From positions 258,933,462-258,997,461 of the forward strand of contig OY986435.1 in assembly GCA_963920525.1 (NCBI GenBank): a stretch of DNA of 64,000 nt. The letters run 5' to 3'. Under the pieces are notes generated by a model. That model was given only the letters and a program-made list of their open reading frames with translations. It was not told where the DNA came from and searched no databases. Both the position numbers and the translations under genes were made by a program. This DNA comes from Dichetophora obliterata (taxonomy: Eukaryota; Arthropoda; Insecta; Diptera; Sciomyzidae). Shown here piece after piece: positions 1-11,914 of this stretch. The first letter of the stretch is position 1. Each line of letters starts with the position of its first letter.

Positions 1-2121
1 ATTAAAAAAAAATTTACCAATATATATAGGATTTTTTTTTTCTTTAAAAGCATATCTAGAGTAATACGAACAGTTGCATATACTGAATGCACGTGCTTAC
101 TCGCCGCTGTAATTTGCTTTCCATGATATTGGTTTTTTCGTTGTTTGAATTGAAAGTCCAATATGTTTTGACATTCCTCATATGTTGTTTCTCTACAAAA
201 TTTTCAAAAAAACATTGATAACCAAACTAACAGAAAAACAATTTACTTAGAAGTTCATGTCGGTAGTTTTTGCACAGAATGCAATATTCTTTGTGATCAT
301 GTACATTTTTTTCATACATTGATATAATTAAATTGTTAAAACATTTTACGCCATAAGACACTTTTTGAATAGCTTTTATATCGTATATATCCAAAAAACT
401 ATTCCCACAACTATAAAAGTGAAGATATTGTGTTGTCTCAAAAAAATGGATATCGCTACACAATATGGAAAGACCCTAACTTATTTTTTTCAAAATAAAT
501 TTTTTTTACAGATTTTTGCAAAAAAAAATTGCTATAGAAAAAAAATTGATGCAAAAATATTGCTACAGTATTGAAATTGGTTATTGTCTTAAATAAAAAA
601 TCCATTTCAAGAAAATTCGGACCAGCAAAATTATAATTTTTATTAAGTTTTTTCCATCTCCTATAAAGTAACAAAAAATGAGTTAGGGCCTTTCTATATT
701 AAGCTAGCGATTTAATTCGTTTTGTCATTGTAAGGGAGATGTGTGTAATGAAAAAAATTACCCGATCTCATTAACATAATATCACAAGAAAAAATTTGAA
801 TTTGTTTAAATTTATTGCAAATTCATTTATTTACTATACTACATATGCCATTACTAATGCATATTTTTGAAGCAACGCTTTTTACGGCTCGTTTTATGAT
901 TTGCATGAGTAAAATCTCAAAAACGACACTTTTTTCCATACACCTTTTTCTTAGAATTGTTGCTAGCTGGTATTACCCTGTTTTTTATATTAATACCCAT
1001 AATTTAAAATAAAATAAAATGATAAAAGATTAATGATGAACCGGATGCACGGATGAACCGAATCGAGTGCAAAAAATAAACTGCACTTTGCTTGCTATGT
1101 TAGATCTTGCAAGATCTCAAATGCAGTCAATCGAACAAAATATCATACATAAAAAATAGAAAATTTATTTTATTTTACGAGGATTAATTTTCATTCAATA
1201 GTGCTCATTGTATTTTATTTTTATATCAGCAATATTCAATTTAAATGTAATAATATAGTTTGGTGTAATTATAAAATAAAAATGATATCTGAATAAAAAA
1301 TATTTTGGAAGATATAACCAAAATCTGAGGTAGTGAAAATTTTTATAAAGCAGTTAAGCGGTCCGTGGCAGGACAAAGTCTTCCAGGGAATACTAATATT
1401 TTATATATAGGTTTTTGCTTCGGTCGGCATTCCCCTCACTGATATACTTTTTTTAGTTCAGGTAGTTGCAAACAGAGATTTCAAATTGAATAAACTCGCT
1501 AGAATTACAGTGGGTAATATAACATAAGTGAAAGTTCGTGTTCTTATTTAAAAATCATCATAAGCAAGATTATCTTTCAAATTTGATGGTAACATGAGTC
1601 GAACTGATCGATCATAAACACAACAATGTGTAAAGTTTGCATTTCTTCTGGAATTTTAAGTTTTATTTATACTTTGCATTTTCTGCACATTCGAAGCTTT
1701 CAGTATAGCCAGATGAGTGCAATACCTATACATTGACATAACGTCTTTGTGTGGTGTGTCCATTTCTGATTTAAATGATACTTTTCGAAAAATAAGCATT
1801 TGTCCTATAAAGGGTTTGAAATAACTGCACGTACCGACATTTTTCCCGTTTTTACTAGTTTAATGGCATTCATCAATTTATTTTAATCAACTGCTATGAT
1901 AAGCCCATTCATCAAATTTTTTCGTGGCATAATTATGTCTAATAAGCAATAAATAATACAAAACTAATCAAAATAAACAAATTTAAAAAAATGGAAGAAC
2001 TTCAGTATAACACAGAAAATAAAAATGTTTAAGATGTGTTACACATCAATCCAATGTAAGAAATTTTTTGTCATTGATGGTTTTTTAATACAATGTGAAA
2101 AAATTCAAAATCATTTGTGAT
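1..2121. other. AT-rich non-coding stretch
   Basis: I see no coding region, RNA gene or bounded repeat here. The sequence is strongly AT-rich with many homopolymer runs, and its short open frames have no recognisable motif. It may be intron or intergenic DNA. Confidence 0.5.
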
Positions 2122-2304
2122 ATTTTTTTTTTAAATATCAAAGAACCAAAGCATGCGCCTTATACAAACAACGTTTAGTCTTTGACCTGAAAAGAAAAAT
2201 GACAGATTATTAGAGGAAGAATTTGATTGGAACCATAAGTTAATTATAGTATAGGCGAAACAAATGTGAAAGACAATTTTAATTGCTTATAACCGAGGCT
2301 AGTG
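2122..2304 (-). repeat. A-tailed interspersed repeat, copy 1 (SINE-like)
   Basis: The reverse complement of this segment matches 31001-31181 over about 165 bp with scattered differences. Both copies end in a run of about 10 A on the element strand and contain the block GGTCAAAGACC and a GGTTCCAATC motif close to a pol III B box. The A tail and the motif suggest a short retroposon, but no convincing A box was found, so SINE status is inference. Confidence 0.6.
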
Positions 2305-3516
2305 TTATCCCTTAAGCTCGGCAAGTATTTTCAGCCCTCAGTTTTGCCTGTCCTTTCATTCCACTTTTTCACAATTAAGCTGTGTATTTTTGTTTCAATA
2401 ATTCTTAAAAGTAGTACAAAGAAAGCGAAAAAACTTACTAACAGAACGTTACTAAAAAAGTTTTTATTTAATTATCCTTGAGAAAATTGAGAAAGTCCGT
2501 ATACACTAACGTATAATTGGATAAAAAATTGATATTTTAGAGTGTTTATTAGAGGTAGACAAAAATTGTCCAGGTGGTGCTTGCAGGCTTTTTAAAAGCC
2601 AATAATTCTTTTATATATTGTTCAAACATATATCCAACTTTTAACTCACTTTGCTCTGTTTTTCTTTTTCATCTTTATGTGAGGGTCGTTATTTTGAAGG
2701 GAAATCTTTTTTGGTGATAAAAAGTACCCGACGAGAGACTTTAAGGAACTTACATGTAAGGGACAAAATATTACATTTTTGGAATCCATATCCTTCGAAT
2801 TTCGAAAAAATTTACAATTTACAGATTATTTTTCTATAGTTTTATTATTTGTATTGATTTTTGTTTTAGATAAAATTTACTGCCTAGTAGTATAATAAAC
2901 AACTATAGTAGAATAAACTTTTTCCACAAAAACTTCTTCTCTAAAGTACTCAAGCCTATTGGGGGCATTATCTGAATGAGACGTACACAGTCAAGAATCC
3001 TAGACTAAGTCTTAATCCAATCATTGGAGTCATGCATATTTAATAAATATTTTATCAGAGTTTAAACTTATTACTAACTCATATCGAGCAGTTGTGCGAT
3101 CAATAAAATTATAACCTTAACGTAGTGGGTACAAATTCCACATACTTTGCTATTTTTTATTTTTGTCAAAATTATTTTTAAACAAGCATTTATAAGGATT
3201 AAATTCAATGTGGGAATAAAACATTATTTTAATATTTTCTGTCAGTTGAATATAATAGAAAAATGTGGTTTCGGTGTCGTCATTTATACTTTGAACACAG
3301 GATTTATTAGGATTAAGCCCAAGATTTTTGACCGTGTTGAAAAGAGTAACATCAGATAGTTTTTTCGACGAAACTGTTAAAGCAATTTAAAAAATATTAT
3401 AACACTTTTATTGCTGGAAAAGTAAAGCAAACAAAGATATTTTTCTCATTATTAAAAAAAAAGGTAGAGTAAACTTCTTCGTGATAAGGCCTTCATTTTT
3501 TTTAAGTATTTTATGA
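2305..3516. other. AT-rich non-coding stretch
   Basis: No supported gene. The open frames at 2651-2839 and 3147-3359 are short, AT-driven and lack recognisable domains. Confidence 0.5.
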
Positions 3517-3743
3517 CACGCAGCAGAGTTTTAGCAATTTTATTTAAATTGAATTAAAAGTTAAACAGCTCTCAAAAAACTTGTCTAAGGATGGTTTATG
3601 CTAACAGACGATTTTTCGATACGATAACAGATTCGAATTTGGAATTAGTTAAAAAATGCAAGTGTGACCAAAATGTCGATTTTAATTAATTTAAATATTT
3701 CAGGCTTGTGCACTAACAAAATTTGTTTGAGTTCTGCTGCGTG
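3517..3743. mobile_element. Small inverted-repeat element (MITE-like), 227 bp
   Basis: Termini CACGCAGCAGAGTTTTAGCA (left) and the reverse complement CACGCAGCAGAACTCAAACA (right) form an inverted repeat of about 25 bp around a non-coding core. No clear target-site duplication is visible in the flanks, so the superfamily is undetermined. Confidence 0.5.
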
Positions 3744-6039
3744 CCACGAGTTAACTATAGAAAAAAGTCCTTCGATCAAAGTGTCTTTGATTTATGTGTG
3801 TACAAAAAAAAATACTTTGGAGACTGTTATATAAGGATTATACACATAAAAAAGAATTTTTGATTGGTTTTTAAGTTTCTGTCATATACGAAAAACTACT
3901 GTTATGCTCTTTCTAATTAGGTTTTCAACAGATAATATTCTTTTACTTCAGAAATTCTCTAAATGATATCAAGTAAAAATTTCAACTTTTACTAATACAA
4001 TTTGAAAAAGTAGCATTTGCTCCCTCATGCATATATTTATGTACATTAGTAGTCAGTTTCTTTGGACTATTCTATATGCATAAAAGTAGTAAAATAAAAT
4101 AATGTAAAAAAATTTTCTTAGGTGATGTTTTGATTCCACTTCTCAAGCGTTCACACTCACCTCAGCTACAGCACTCAGTTGCATATCTAGTGCCCACAAC
4201 ATCTGCTGTTTGGCATGGACAATTTTTACTAAAGAATTTTTCAACCACATCTCTAACACAGGGGGATAATGTGCAACATTTGGTTTGTGATAGCGATATT
4301 ATTGAAGTTTCATTTTTGTTTTTCTGTAAACTTTATTTTTTCTTTATCTTCTTAGTAGAAATATTTATTTCAACATTTTCGCAGTTTATAAAAATTTCTT
4401 TTGAATTTCTTTTATTTACTTCTGCAACCAGCAGGACTTTAGTTTGCTCTAAATACATTCTCATTTTTAAAGAATCTGAAAAAGTTTTTGCCCTTCCATA
4501 GGTATTAAGAATGTTCTCTTTTTATAAGTCCCCATTTGTGCGACCTACTTAGTAGCAAGTGAAATAAAAGAAAAAAAAAACAATGTTTGATAACATTGAT
4601 GGACCCCACATGAACTCGTTTGCCAGCGCAATTGTTGATATTCAAAGTTCGAGACACAATAGAAAAAAAAATTCCCTACGGCTGTAATTTAACTCATATT
4701 TTAAATAAAAAAAAAGTTGTCGCTGTTGTTGCACTCTGGCGCTACACATGCTGTGTACTTTGCTCAGTCAGCACTTTGCATTTGAAAGCACTAGGAAATA
4801 ATAACAAACACAACAATGTTGAAAACAATACAATTGCAACAATTGAAAGTTATGCAAACAAAACTGACTCAAACACACAAATAAATACAACGTACAGAAT
4901 AGAATAGAAAACAACAGAACAGAAGAGTCATCAGTGACAGTCAGTGATGGGCAAGCAGCAAGAAAACAACTTGATACTAATAACAGCAACAATGTTAACG
5001 ACAAGGACAACGACAACGATAACGATAACCATAACAATAACAATATCAAAATACAACTGAGCATTGCAGGATGTCTTGCATATCCTGTCAGAGACGAAAA
5101 AGCCATTTGGCATATATATTAAATATGTTCGTTTTTATTGCTGCATTAATAATATGCAGCAGTGTGCGTGCGTCATCTGTCTTCGTCTGAATTTGACACA
5201 CACATTCATATTTAGTACAACGCTTTTGTCTGTTGATATAATATCATACTCGTACATTTGAATTCGGTAACATTCAAATTGTTTTGACTAAAATCTTACG
5301 AAATTTTGTTTTGAATATTATTTCTAGGCTAATAAATGTTAATTAATGCACATTAAACTAAGGATCAAAATTAATAATTTCGCAAACCTATAAGATCCAA
5401 AAGACATCTGATGACCGGATGTTGTGCTACAACTGGCCTCTTATGCCTTTAATTGTTTTTTTTTTTTTTGCTTCTTCAATGCTTCAACAAGAGATTGTTA
5501 CAACTAATGTTGTTTCTCTGTGCTCTGCTGAACATTTACATAATCAATTATATAATTTAGGTTATGGGTTTCCGAACAACTTCAGTTAATTTAAATAAAA
5601 TTTATTGGGCTCTTATTTTGCTACCGTTTTGCTCCCAACTTAAAACATTCACTACAGAAGTTAGTCATGGAGCGGGATGACTTTTTATTGGCCTTTTTCG
5701 CAGAGTGGTTGATGAGGAATTTATTTCGTTTTCAGACAATATGCAAATTTCTTGTTGTCAATTATTTTATTATTAACATTTTAAATATAACTTTTCCCCG
5801 ATATAAAATGACGGATTTAGTGTTTATTAAAAAGTTTATTTAAATTAAAAAATAAAATAAACAAACGAGTTCATATTAAAGCTTTCAAAAATAAGTTTGT
5901 TTGTACTTGTGTTGAAAACCCAACTATTAAAAGGTAAAACTAACCATAAAAAAATTGATTTAGAATTGGCTTTTAGACTTTTTTCCACAACATTGGGTGT
6001 ATCCTGTATTGATATTGTTTTACACGATATAGAGGAGTA
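3744..6039. other. Mostly single-copy-looking non-coding DNA with a (GATAAC/GACAAC) microsatellite
   Basis: No gene is supported. At 4130-4300 there is a less AT-rich patch after a TTTTCTTAG acceptor-like site, open for about 120 codons but unrecognised. Around 4960-5050 lies a CAA/GAC/GATAAC-rich simple repeat that produces spurious Asn-rich and Leu/Ser-rich open frames on the two strands. 4700-5240 is less AT-rich than its surroundings and resembles fly intron DNA. Confidence 0.45.
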
Positions 6040-6440
6040 AGTTTTTGTCCTTGCTGGTAACATCCAGTTTTGGATTTTACATGAAATTCTGCGTAAAAAC
6101 TCCTTGGAACCATATAGCTCCGATAAATTTTAGGGCCTCCGGGGTGTCCAGGGTCGCTGATCATAAATCCAGACGTAAAATTTCGAAATTCAAAATGTCA
6201 GCTTCGGAAATGTGGCCATGGCCATTGTGATTTCAATATTATTGGCTTTTCGAGAACCTAATTTCGTATACAATGGTTTTTGGGTTCGTAGATCACGATT
6301 CTACGGTAAAAATTTAGATATATTAAAATCCAGATCAAATTTTTTCTGTCAAATTAGGTTAAGGAGTTACAGCCAAAACGAAAAATTGGCGCTAGCCGGT
6401 AATAACTTTTTCATTAGACTTCATAGAAAAACTCAGTCTT
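6040..6440 (+). repeat. Interspersed non-coding repeat fragment
   Basis: The segment has the texture of an old element: the phrase GGGTGTCCAGGGTCGCTGAT followed by AAATTTCGAAATTCAAAATG resembles non-coding parts of dispersed insect repeats (memory only). Several short frames are open on the + strand but none shows a domain. Ends are not defined. Confidence 0.35.
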
Positions 6441-7569
6441 GCTTTGAGTTTTGCGAGTTAAAGTGTTAAGGAAACTATTTGCTAAGAGTTCACTTGAAAC
6501 CTGACTTACATACACAAGTTACTTAGCTCTGGACTAGAAAAATCAAAATCATTAAAATCAAATCAATCAAAGTGTTTCAAACTCATTACGAAAGTGATGT
6601 ATATGTGAGTTACAAAACTAAGAAACTATCTCCAACCATACCTGCCTACAAAAACAAATTGCGAAAAACTATTGCTACAACTAGTTATTGCAGGGCGGAT
6701 TGTTTTGGCGACCCCGGGACATTTCATTGTAAATGTACTGAAAATAATTTTAAATAATTTTTATAAATTTAAATAGTGAAAGGAATAGCAATAGTGAAAG
6801 GAATAGTGAAATCCTAATTGTTTAATGTTTAATTGTTAAATTTCACTTTTGTTAAAAATAAACAGACACATCAGTTTTGAATGTAAATTTTAAATTTGTA
6901 AGTTCTTCTGTTTTTTAATTTTATTCATCTAGCAATAAATTGTATTTATTTTTCCTATGTTTTTACCACAATATCAATTTTTGTATTCGTTTTAAGATAA
7001 ATAGAATTCGTTTTAAGATAAAGAAGCTGAAAAATAACCTCCAGAAAAATCGGAGGGGAAAAATTTAATAAATTTTTTATTTGCATAAAAAACACAGATA
7101 TAAATTCAAAAAGCTGATCAAATACACTTATTCAAAAAGAAACAAGTCAAGATCATGTCTTAAAAATAACACAACAATAAAAAGATTGTCTTCTGACAAT
7201 TTTAAAAAAATTTTAAAAATAGAATATGAAGAGGATTTTTATGGTAAACTATTCCTAAACCAAATTTTTTTAAAAATTTTTATTTTGTAATTTTTATACC
7301 TTTATTTGTATATATTTTTGTACAAATTTATGTTGAAAATTTAACCAAATCCTCTCGGAATGGAAAAATTTGGGATCCTGAAATCCCGGGATTGCATCCC
7401 CTAGTTACAACTTACGATTTAACCAGTTCACCAACACCAGTTTCGCAAAGCTCATGCTGCTACAACTCATAAAGGAAGCTGTTCCACATGAGTTGCGAAA
7501 CCATCGCACTGCTACGAATCAAGAATGCATCTACTCACTAATAATTTTGGCTCGACTTCGATTTTTTGA
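6441..7569. other. AT-rich non-coding stretch
   Basis: No gene or bounded repeat recognised. The Lys/Asn-rich open frame at 7081-7290 follows from A-rich composition. Confidence 0.45.
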
Positions 7570-7735
7570 TAATTTATTTATATAAAAATGGATGTATGTA
7601 TGTGGGGATGTGGGTATGTGGGTATGTGGGTATGTGGCTATATCACATATAGACTCCAAAACCGCTGAACCGATCTTTATGAAATTTTCAGAGAAACTGA
7701 AGCCACATCTTGAGAGACATCAGGGAAACCTCACA

Positions 7736-8066
7736 TCTGTGAGGTTTGGTAACTATTGGACGAGGGGGCGTGGTACCTCCCATACAAGCCAAATTTACGC
7801 TATCGATCACAAACCAAAAAAAGGATATATTAAGACGGTTTCAATCGTAAAAAACTAAGATTTGGTAATTTTGTTCAGATGGTTACTGTCGGTAACTGTA
7901 CCAAAAATGGGCGTGGTCGTAATATAAATACGCCCACTTTTTCGAAATCATGGCAATTCCGGAGTTTTACACATTTTTACAGTGAAACTTGCTGTGTAGG
8001 TGATCTAAGAGGCGGTCACTATATGTAAATGTTTTCACGCCCTCTATTACCACCCACAAATCAATA
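7736..8066 (+). repeat. ~330-bp direct repeat, copy 1 (partner 9155-9485)
   Basis: This block and 9155-9485 are about 90% alike by eye, both starting near 'tgtgaggtttggtaac' and ending immediately before an A|TC Helitron-type 5' end. The spacing is 1419 bp. The arrangement implies head-to-tail duplication of a 1.42-kb Helitron-derived unit. Confidence 0.75.
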
Positions 8067-9310
8067 TCTATATATATAAAAAGCAAAACGATGTGTGTCT
8101 GGCTGTGTGATGTCTATAGACTCCAAAACTACTGAACCTGAAATTTTGGCAGTCGATTTGTTTCAGGTACGAGGTGGTTTAGGAAAAAATTTGCCACACC
8201 CCCTTTTTACCGCCCCCAAATCAATAAAAATGTTATATTTCATTCGGTTTGGGTCGTATAAGGCTAAAATTTTGTAATTTTGTATGTACGGTTACTGTCG
8301 ACAACTCTGATAAAAATGGGTTTCCACGTCCCCTTTTACCGCCCACAAATAAATGAAAATGGTTTATTTCAGACGGTTTTGGTCGTATAAGACTTAAATT
8401 TGGTAATTTGGTTTGTGTAGTTACTGACAGTAACTATACGAAAAACTGGTTTCACACCCCCTTTTTGCGCCCACAAATCAGTGAAAATGCTATATTTCAA
8501 GCAGTTTTGACCGTATGAGACTAACATGTGATACCTAAGTTTGTATGGTTACTTTCGGCAACTGTACTAAAAAAAGGCGTCATCGCTATATAGCCACACC
8601 CACTTTTTGAGAAATCATTAAAATTGACTACTGGATCGATTGAGCTAAAATGTTGGCTTAGTTTGTACAGTTACTGTCAGCAACTGAACTAAAAATTGGT
8701 TTCGACGCCCCCTTTTACCGCCCACAAACCAATGAAAACGGTTTATTTCAACGGTTTGGGTCTTTTTAGACAAAAATTTTGTAATTTTGTCAGTTCATAT
8801 GGTTACTCTCGGCAAGTGCACTAAAAATAGGCCCGTCCCACTTTAGTTAAACTCACTTTTCGGGGAGTTAGCGTCGAGTGAAGTAAAATGCGCCAGGCTC
8901 AACCTAAATTGAGCTGAAATTTGGGCATTCGATTTGTTTCGATTACGAGATGGCTCTAAGGATATATTTTGCAGCACCCCTTTTTACAGCTTGCAAAACA
9001 ACAAAAATGTTATATTTCACACGGTTTTGATCGTATTAGACCAAAATTTGGTTATTCAGTTCATATGATTACTTTCGGCAGCTATTCGACATTTTCGTAT
9101 ATGGCAGTAAGGCGGTCTATGGCAGAACAACGTATGCCGAGGAGAGTGAGTGTTCCTGTGAGGTTTGGTAACGATTGGACGAGGGGGCGTGGTACCTCCC
9201 ATACAAGCCAAATTTGCGCTATCGACCACAAACCAAATAAGGGATATATACCAGACGGGTTCAATCGTAAAAACGAAGATTTAGTAATTTTGTTCAGATG
9301 GTTACTGTCA
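7881..9310 (+). repeat. Diverged ~128-bp tandem units
   Basis: The anchor 'ggttactgtcggcaactgta' (variants) recurs near 7881, 8290, 8420, 8547, 8670, 8811, 9067 and 9301. Between 8290 and 8811 the spacings are 130, 127, 123 and 141 bp, and 8811 to 9067 is two units. Each unit also carries a 'cccccttttaccgcccacaaatca' phrase (18-24 bp, variable). Related units occur at 52235-52515, 53690-54205 and, inverted, 59380-59560. Confidence 0.7.
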
Positions 9311-9485
9311 GTAACTGTACAAAAAATGTGCGTGGTCGAAATATATATATGCCCACTTTTTCGAAATCATGGCAATTCCGGAGTTCTACACATTTTTATA
9401 GTGAAACTTGCTGTGTAGGTGCTCCAAAAGGCAGTCACGATACATAAATGTTTTCAAGCCCACTTTTACCGCCCACAAATCAGTA
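9155..9485 (+). repeat. ~330-bp direct repeat, copy 2 (partner 7736-8066)
   Basis: Second copy of the block described at 7736-8066. It abuts the TCTGTATATATAAAAATG start at 9486. Confidence 0.75.
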
Positions 9486-9973
9486 TCTGTATATATAAAA
9501 ATGAATAGTGATTTTTTCGGATTCTTAAAACTTGAAAACGACTGAACCAAATCGGATACTTCCTTTTACTGGTTTAGGAAAAATATAATGCCACACCCCC
9601 TTTTGTCGCCCACAAATCAATAAAAATGCTGTATTTAAGACGGTTTTGGTCGTATTAAATTAAAATTTGGTAAATAAGTTCGTATGATAACAATAATTAA
9701 CTTTGATAAAAATGGGCGTGGTCACACTTCATCTACGCTTACTTTTAAGAAAATATCAAAATACTTCGAAACTATTGGTCCGATTGAGCTCAAATTTTGT
9801 AAGTACGCTTTGCTTTGAGTACGAAATGGTTTAAGAGGAAATGCCACACCCCCTTTTACCTCCCACATATATATAAAAAATTGTTGTTATCGAATAGCTT
9901 TAGAGTTATGGGTCGCACAGCTTAGAAATTCGGTATTCGACCACAATTTAGACGTACCGTTTCAGTGATGAAA

Positions 9974-11083
9974 TTTTATGGGAGTGGACAAGGGGGAGGG
10001 GCACCTCCCTTACAACCCAAATTTGTGATGTCGAATAGCTTTGAGTCATAGGAATTCAGCTTTGGAAATCAGTTTTTGACCTCAATTTACACATGCAGTT
10101 TGAATGGTTTTATTTTATGGGCGTTGGACAGGGAGGCATGACATCTCCCTTACAATCCAAATTTGCGATATCGAATTGCTTTGAAGTTATAGGTTGACAG
10201 CGTAAGAATTCGGTATTCTACCTACATTTATGCATGTATTTTCATTCCTCTACATTTTATGAGCGTAGAGAAAAGGGGAGTGGCACTTCGCATACAACCC
10301 AACTTTGTGCTATCAAATAGCTTTGGAGTTATAGGTCGCACAACGCCGGAATTCAGTATTCGACCTCAACACATGCAACACATTCATTGATTCAATTTTA
10401 TGTTCATTGGTAAGAGGGGCGTGGCACCTCCCATTTAACGTAAATTTGCGATATCGAATATCAGCGTCAGAATTCAGTATTCGGCCCCAATTTACTCATG
10501 CAGTTTTATTAATTACATTTTATGAGCGTTGATCAAGGGGGAGTGGCACCTCCCATACAACGAAAATTTGTGATATCGACAAGGGGGAGTGAAACCTCCT
10601 ATTGAACCCAAATAAGAGATATCAAATAGCTTTGGGGATATAGGTCTCACAGCTTTGGAATTCAGTATTGGACCTCAATGTACACATGTAGTTTCATTGA
10701 TTACATTTTATGAGCGTTTATCAAGGGGGAGTGGCACCTCCCATGCAACGAAAATTTGTGCTATCGAATAGTTTTGGAACAGTTTCATTGGTAAAATTTT
10801 ATGGGCGTAAGGAAAAGGGCAGTGGCACCTCCCATACAACCCAAATTTGTGCTATCGAATAGTTTTGGAGTTATATGTCGCACAGTTTTGGAATTCGGTA
10901 TTCAACCTTCATGTACACATGCAGTTTAATTGATTACATTGTATGAGCGGTGATCAAGAGGGCGTGGCACTTCCTATACAACCCAAATTTGTTAAATCGA
11001 ATAGCTTTGTGGATATAGGACAGTCTCGGAATTCAGTAGTCTACCTCAATTTAGACATACTGTTTAGCTGATAACATTTTATG
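9974..11083 (+). repeat. Diverged ~140-bp tandem array, nine units
   Basis: The anchor TTTTATG(G/A)GCG recurs at 9974, 10113, 10255, 10396, 10518, 10706, 10797, 10939 and 11077. Most spacings are 138-142 bp, with one 122/188/91 irregularity that suggests unequal exchange or deletion. Each unit includes 'ggcacctcccatacaaccca' and 'atcgaatagctttgg'. The array occupies the 3' half of the Helitron cluster. Confidence 0.75.
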
Positions 11084-11130
11084 GGCGTTTGACAAGGGAG
11101 AGTGGCAGCAACGCGCCGGGTTTCAGCTAG

Positions 11131-11914
11131 TTTTAAATAAAATAATCAAAATAAAATTATTTTTTTTTAAAACAGTTTTTTTAACATATTCAAGAACTTA
11201 TATTCTAGGCACTAGTTTAAAGAGTATTTTACCGTAAAAAGCTAGTCTATATCTTGTACCCAATCGGTCTTCTGACACTTTGAATTTGCCCTTAAAAATA
11301 TACTTTAAAACCCTTTTTTTCCTCAAATTTATCAAATTTTTAAAAAACCTGAAAATGCTTAATAAATACTGTTGAAAACAGTTTTGAACATTTGAGCGAG
11401 CGGACTTGAGCGAGCGTGTACATTTTCTATATTTGCGAATTAAAATCATATTTATAAAGTGCTTTAAGCTATATAACTTCATTTCACTAGTTATTTGTGT
11501 TGTAACAACAAAAAACGCATTAATTTGATATTGTTTTCTAAACAACGAAACATTAGCAATAATAAAAAGTCTTAAAACAAAAACAATTACATAGCTTCTT
11601 ATAAGCCCGAACAAATTAAACGATCACAAAGCGATCATTCACTAAAAACTCATTCGCTTGTGTTTTTTCACTGTTCTCATCTTCCCAATTGAAAAATTAG
11701 CCTTGCTGTATGTCTGCCGGCAACATGCCTCGGAAGGACAGGAGACCTGCTCGCCTCCTTGCCCGCTTATATCTGTTTTGTGTAGGCATGTCCTAGGCCG
11801 GCATGTCTGCCAAATGAACTGCCGTAGCAGCAATGCCGCATGCATATTACGGTATGAATGTAGAAGGTATATACATACCATGAGCCATGCAGCATGCAAC
11901 CCAACATATAGACT
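11131..11914. other. No recognised gene; unassigned open frame on the minus strand
   Basis: A 138-codon frame on the minus strand at 11198-11614 is the longest here. It is Lys/Ile/Phe-rich, with a hydrophobic start, and shows no domain I recognise; AT composition explains it adequately. 11700-11900 is less AT-rich and repeats the word GGCATGTC/GCATGC but I cannot assign it. Confidence 0.35.

Larger units (their letters stand above)
7570..11130 (+). mobile_element. Helitron cluster (non-autonomous), at least three 5' ends and one CTAG 3' end
   Basis: The right end reads CAACGCGCCGGGTTTCAGCTAG followed by T, the CTAG|T terminus and GC-rich pre-terminal segment expected of Helitrons. Candidate 5' ends of the form A|TC followed by TATATATAAAAA occur at 8067 and 9486, and a related TATATAAAAATGG start lies near 7580. 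Each is followed by a version of 'gactccaaaac..ctgaac'. No Rep/helicase sequence is visible, so these are non-autonomous copies. The interior is built of diverged tandem units rich in GGGCGTGG and CGCCCAC. Family assignment rests on termini and on recollection of similar insect Helitrons. Confidence 0.7.

Noticed and set aside
4120..4300. Host exon after the TTTTCTTAG site
   Set aside because: Acceptor-like, but the open frame has no recognisable domain, no donor site and no G/C-ending codon bias.
4768..5122. Overlapping open frames rich in Leu/Ser/Val or in Asn/Asp
   Set aside because: They are the two strands of a GACAAC/GATAAC simple repeat.
7592..7858. Protein-coding gene in the Helitron cluster
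   Set aside because: The frame crosses the TATGTGGG microsatellite and non-coding tandem units; related units elsewhere do not keep the frame.
11198..11614. 138-codon minus-strand gene
   Set aside because: Strong AT-driven Lys/Ile/Phe bias, no domain and no splice or promoter context; kept only as an unassigned frame.
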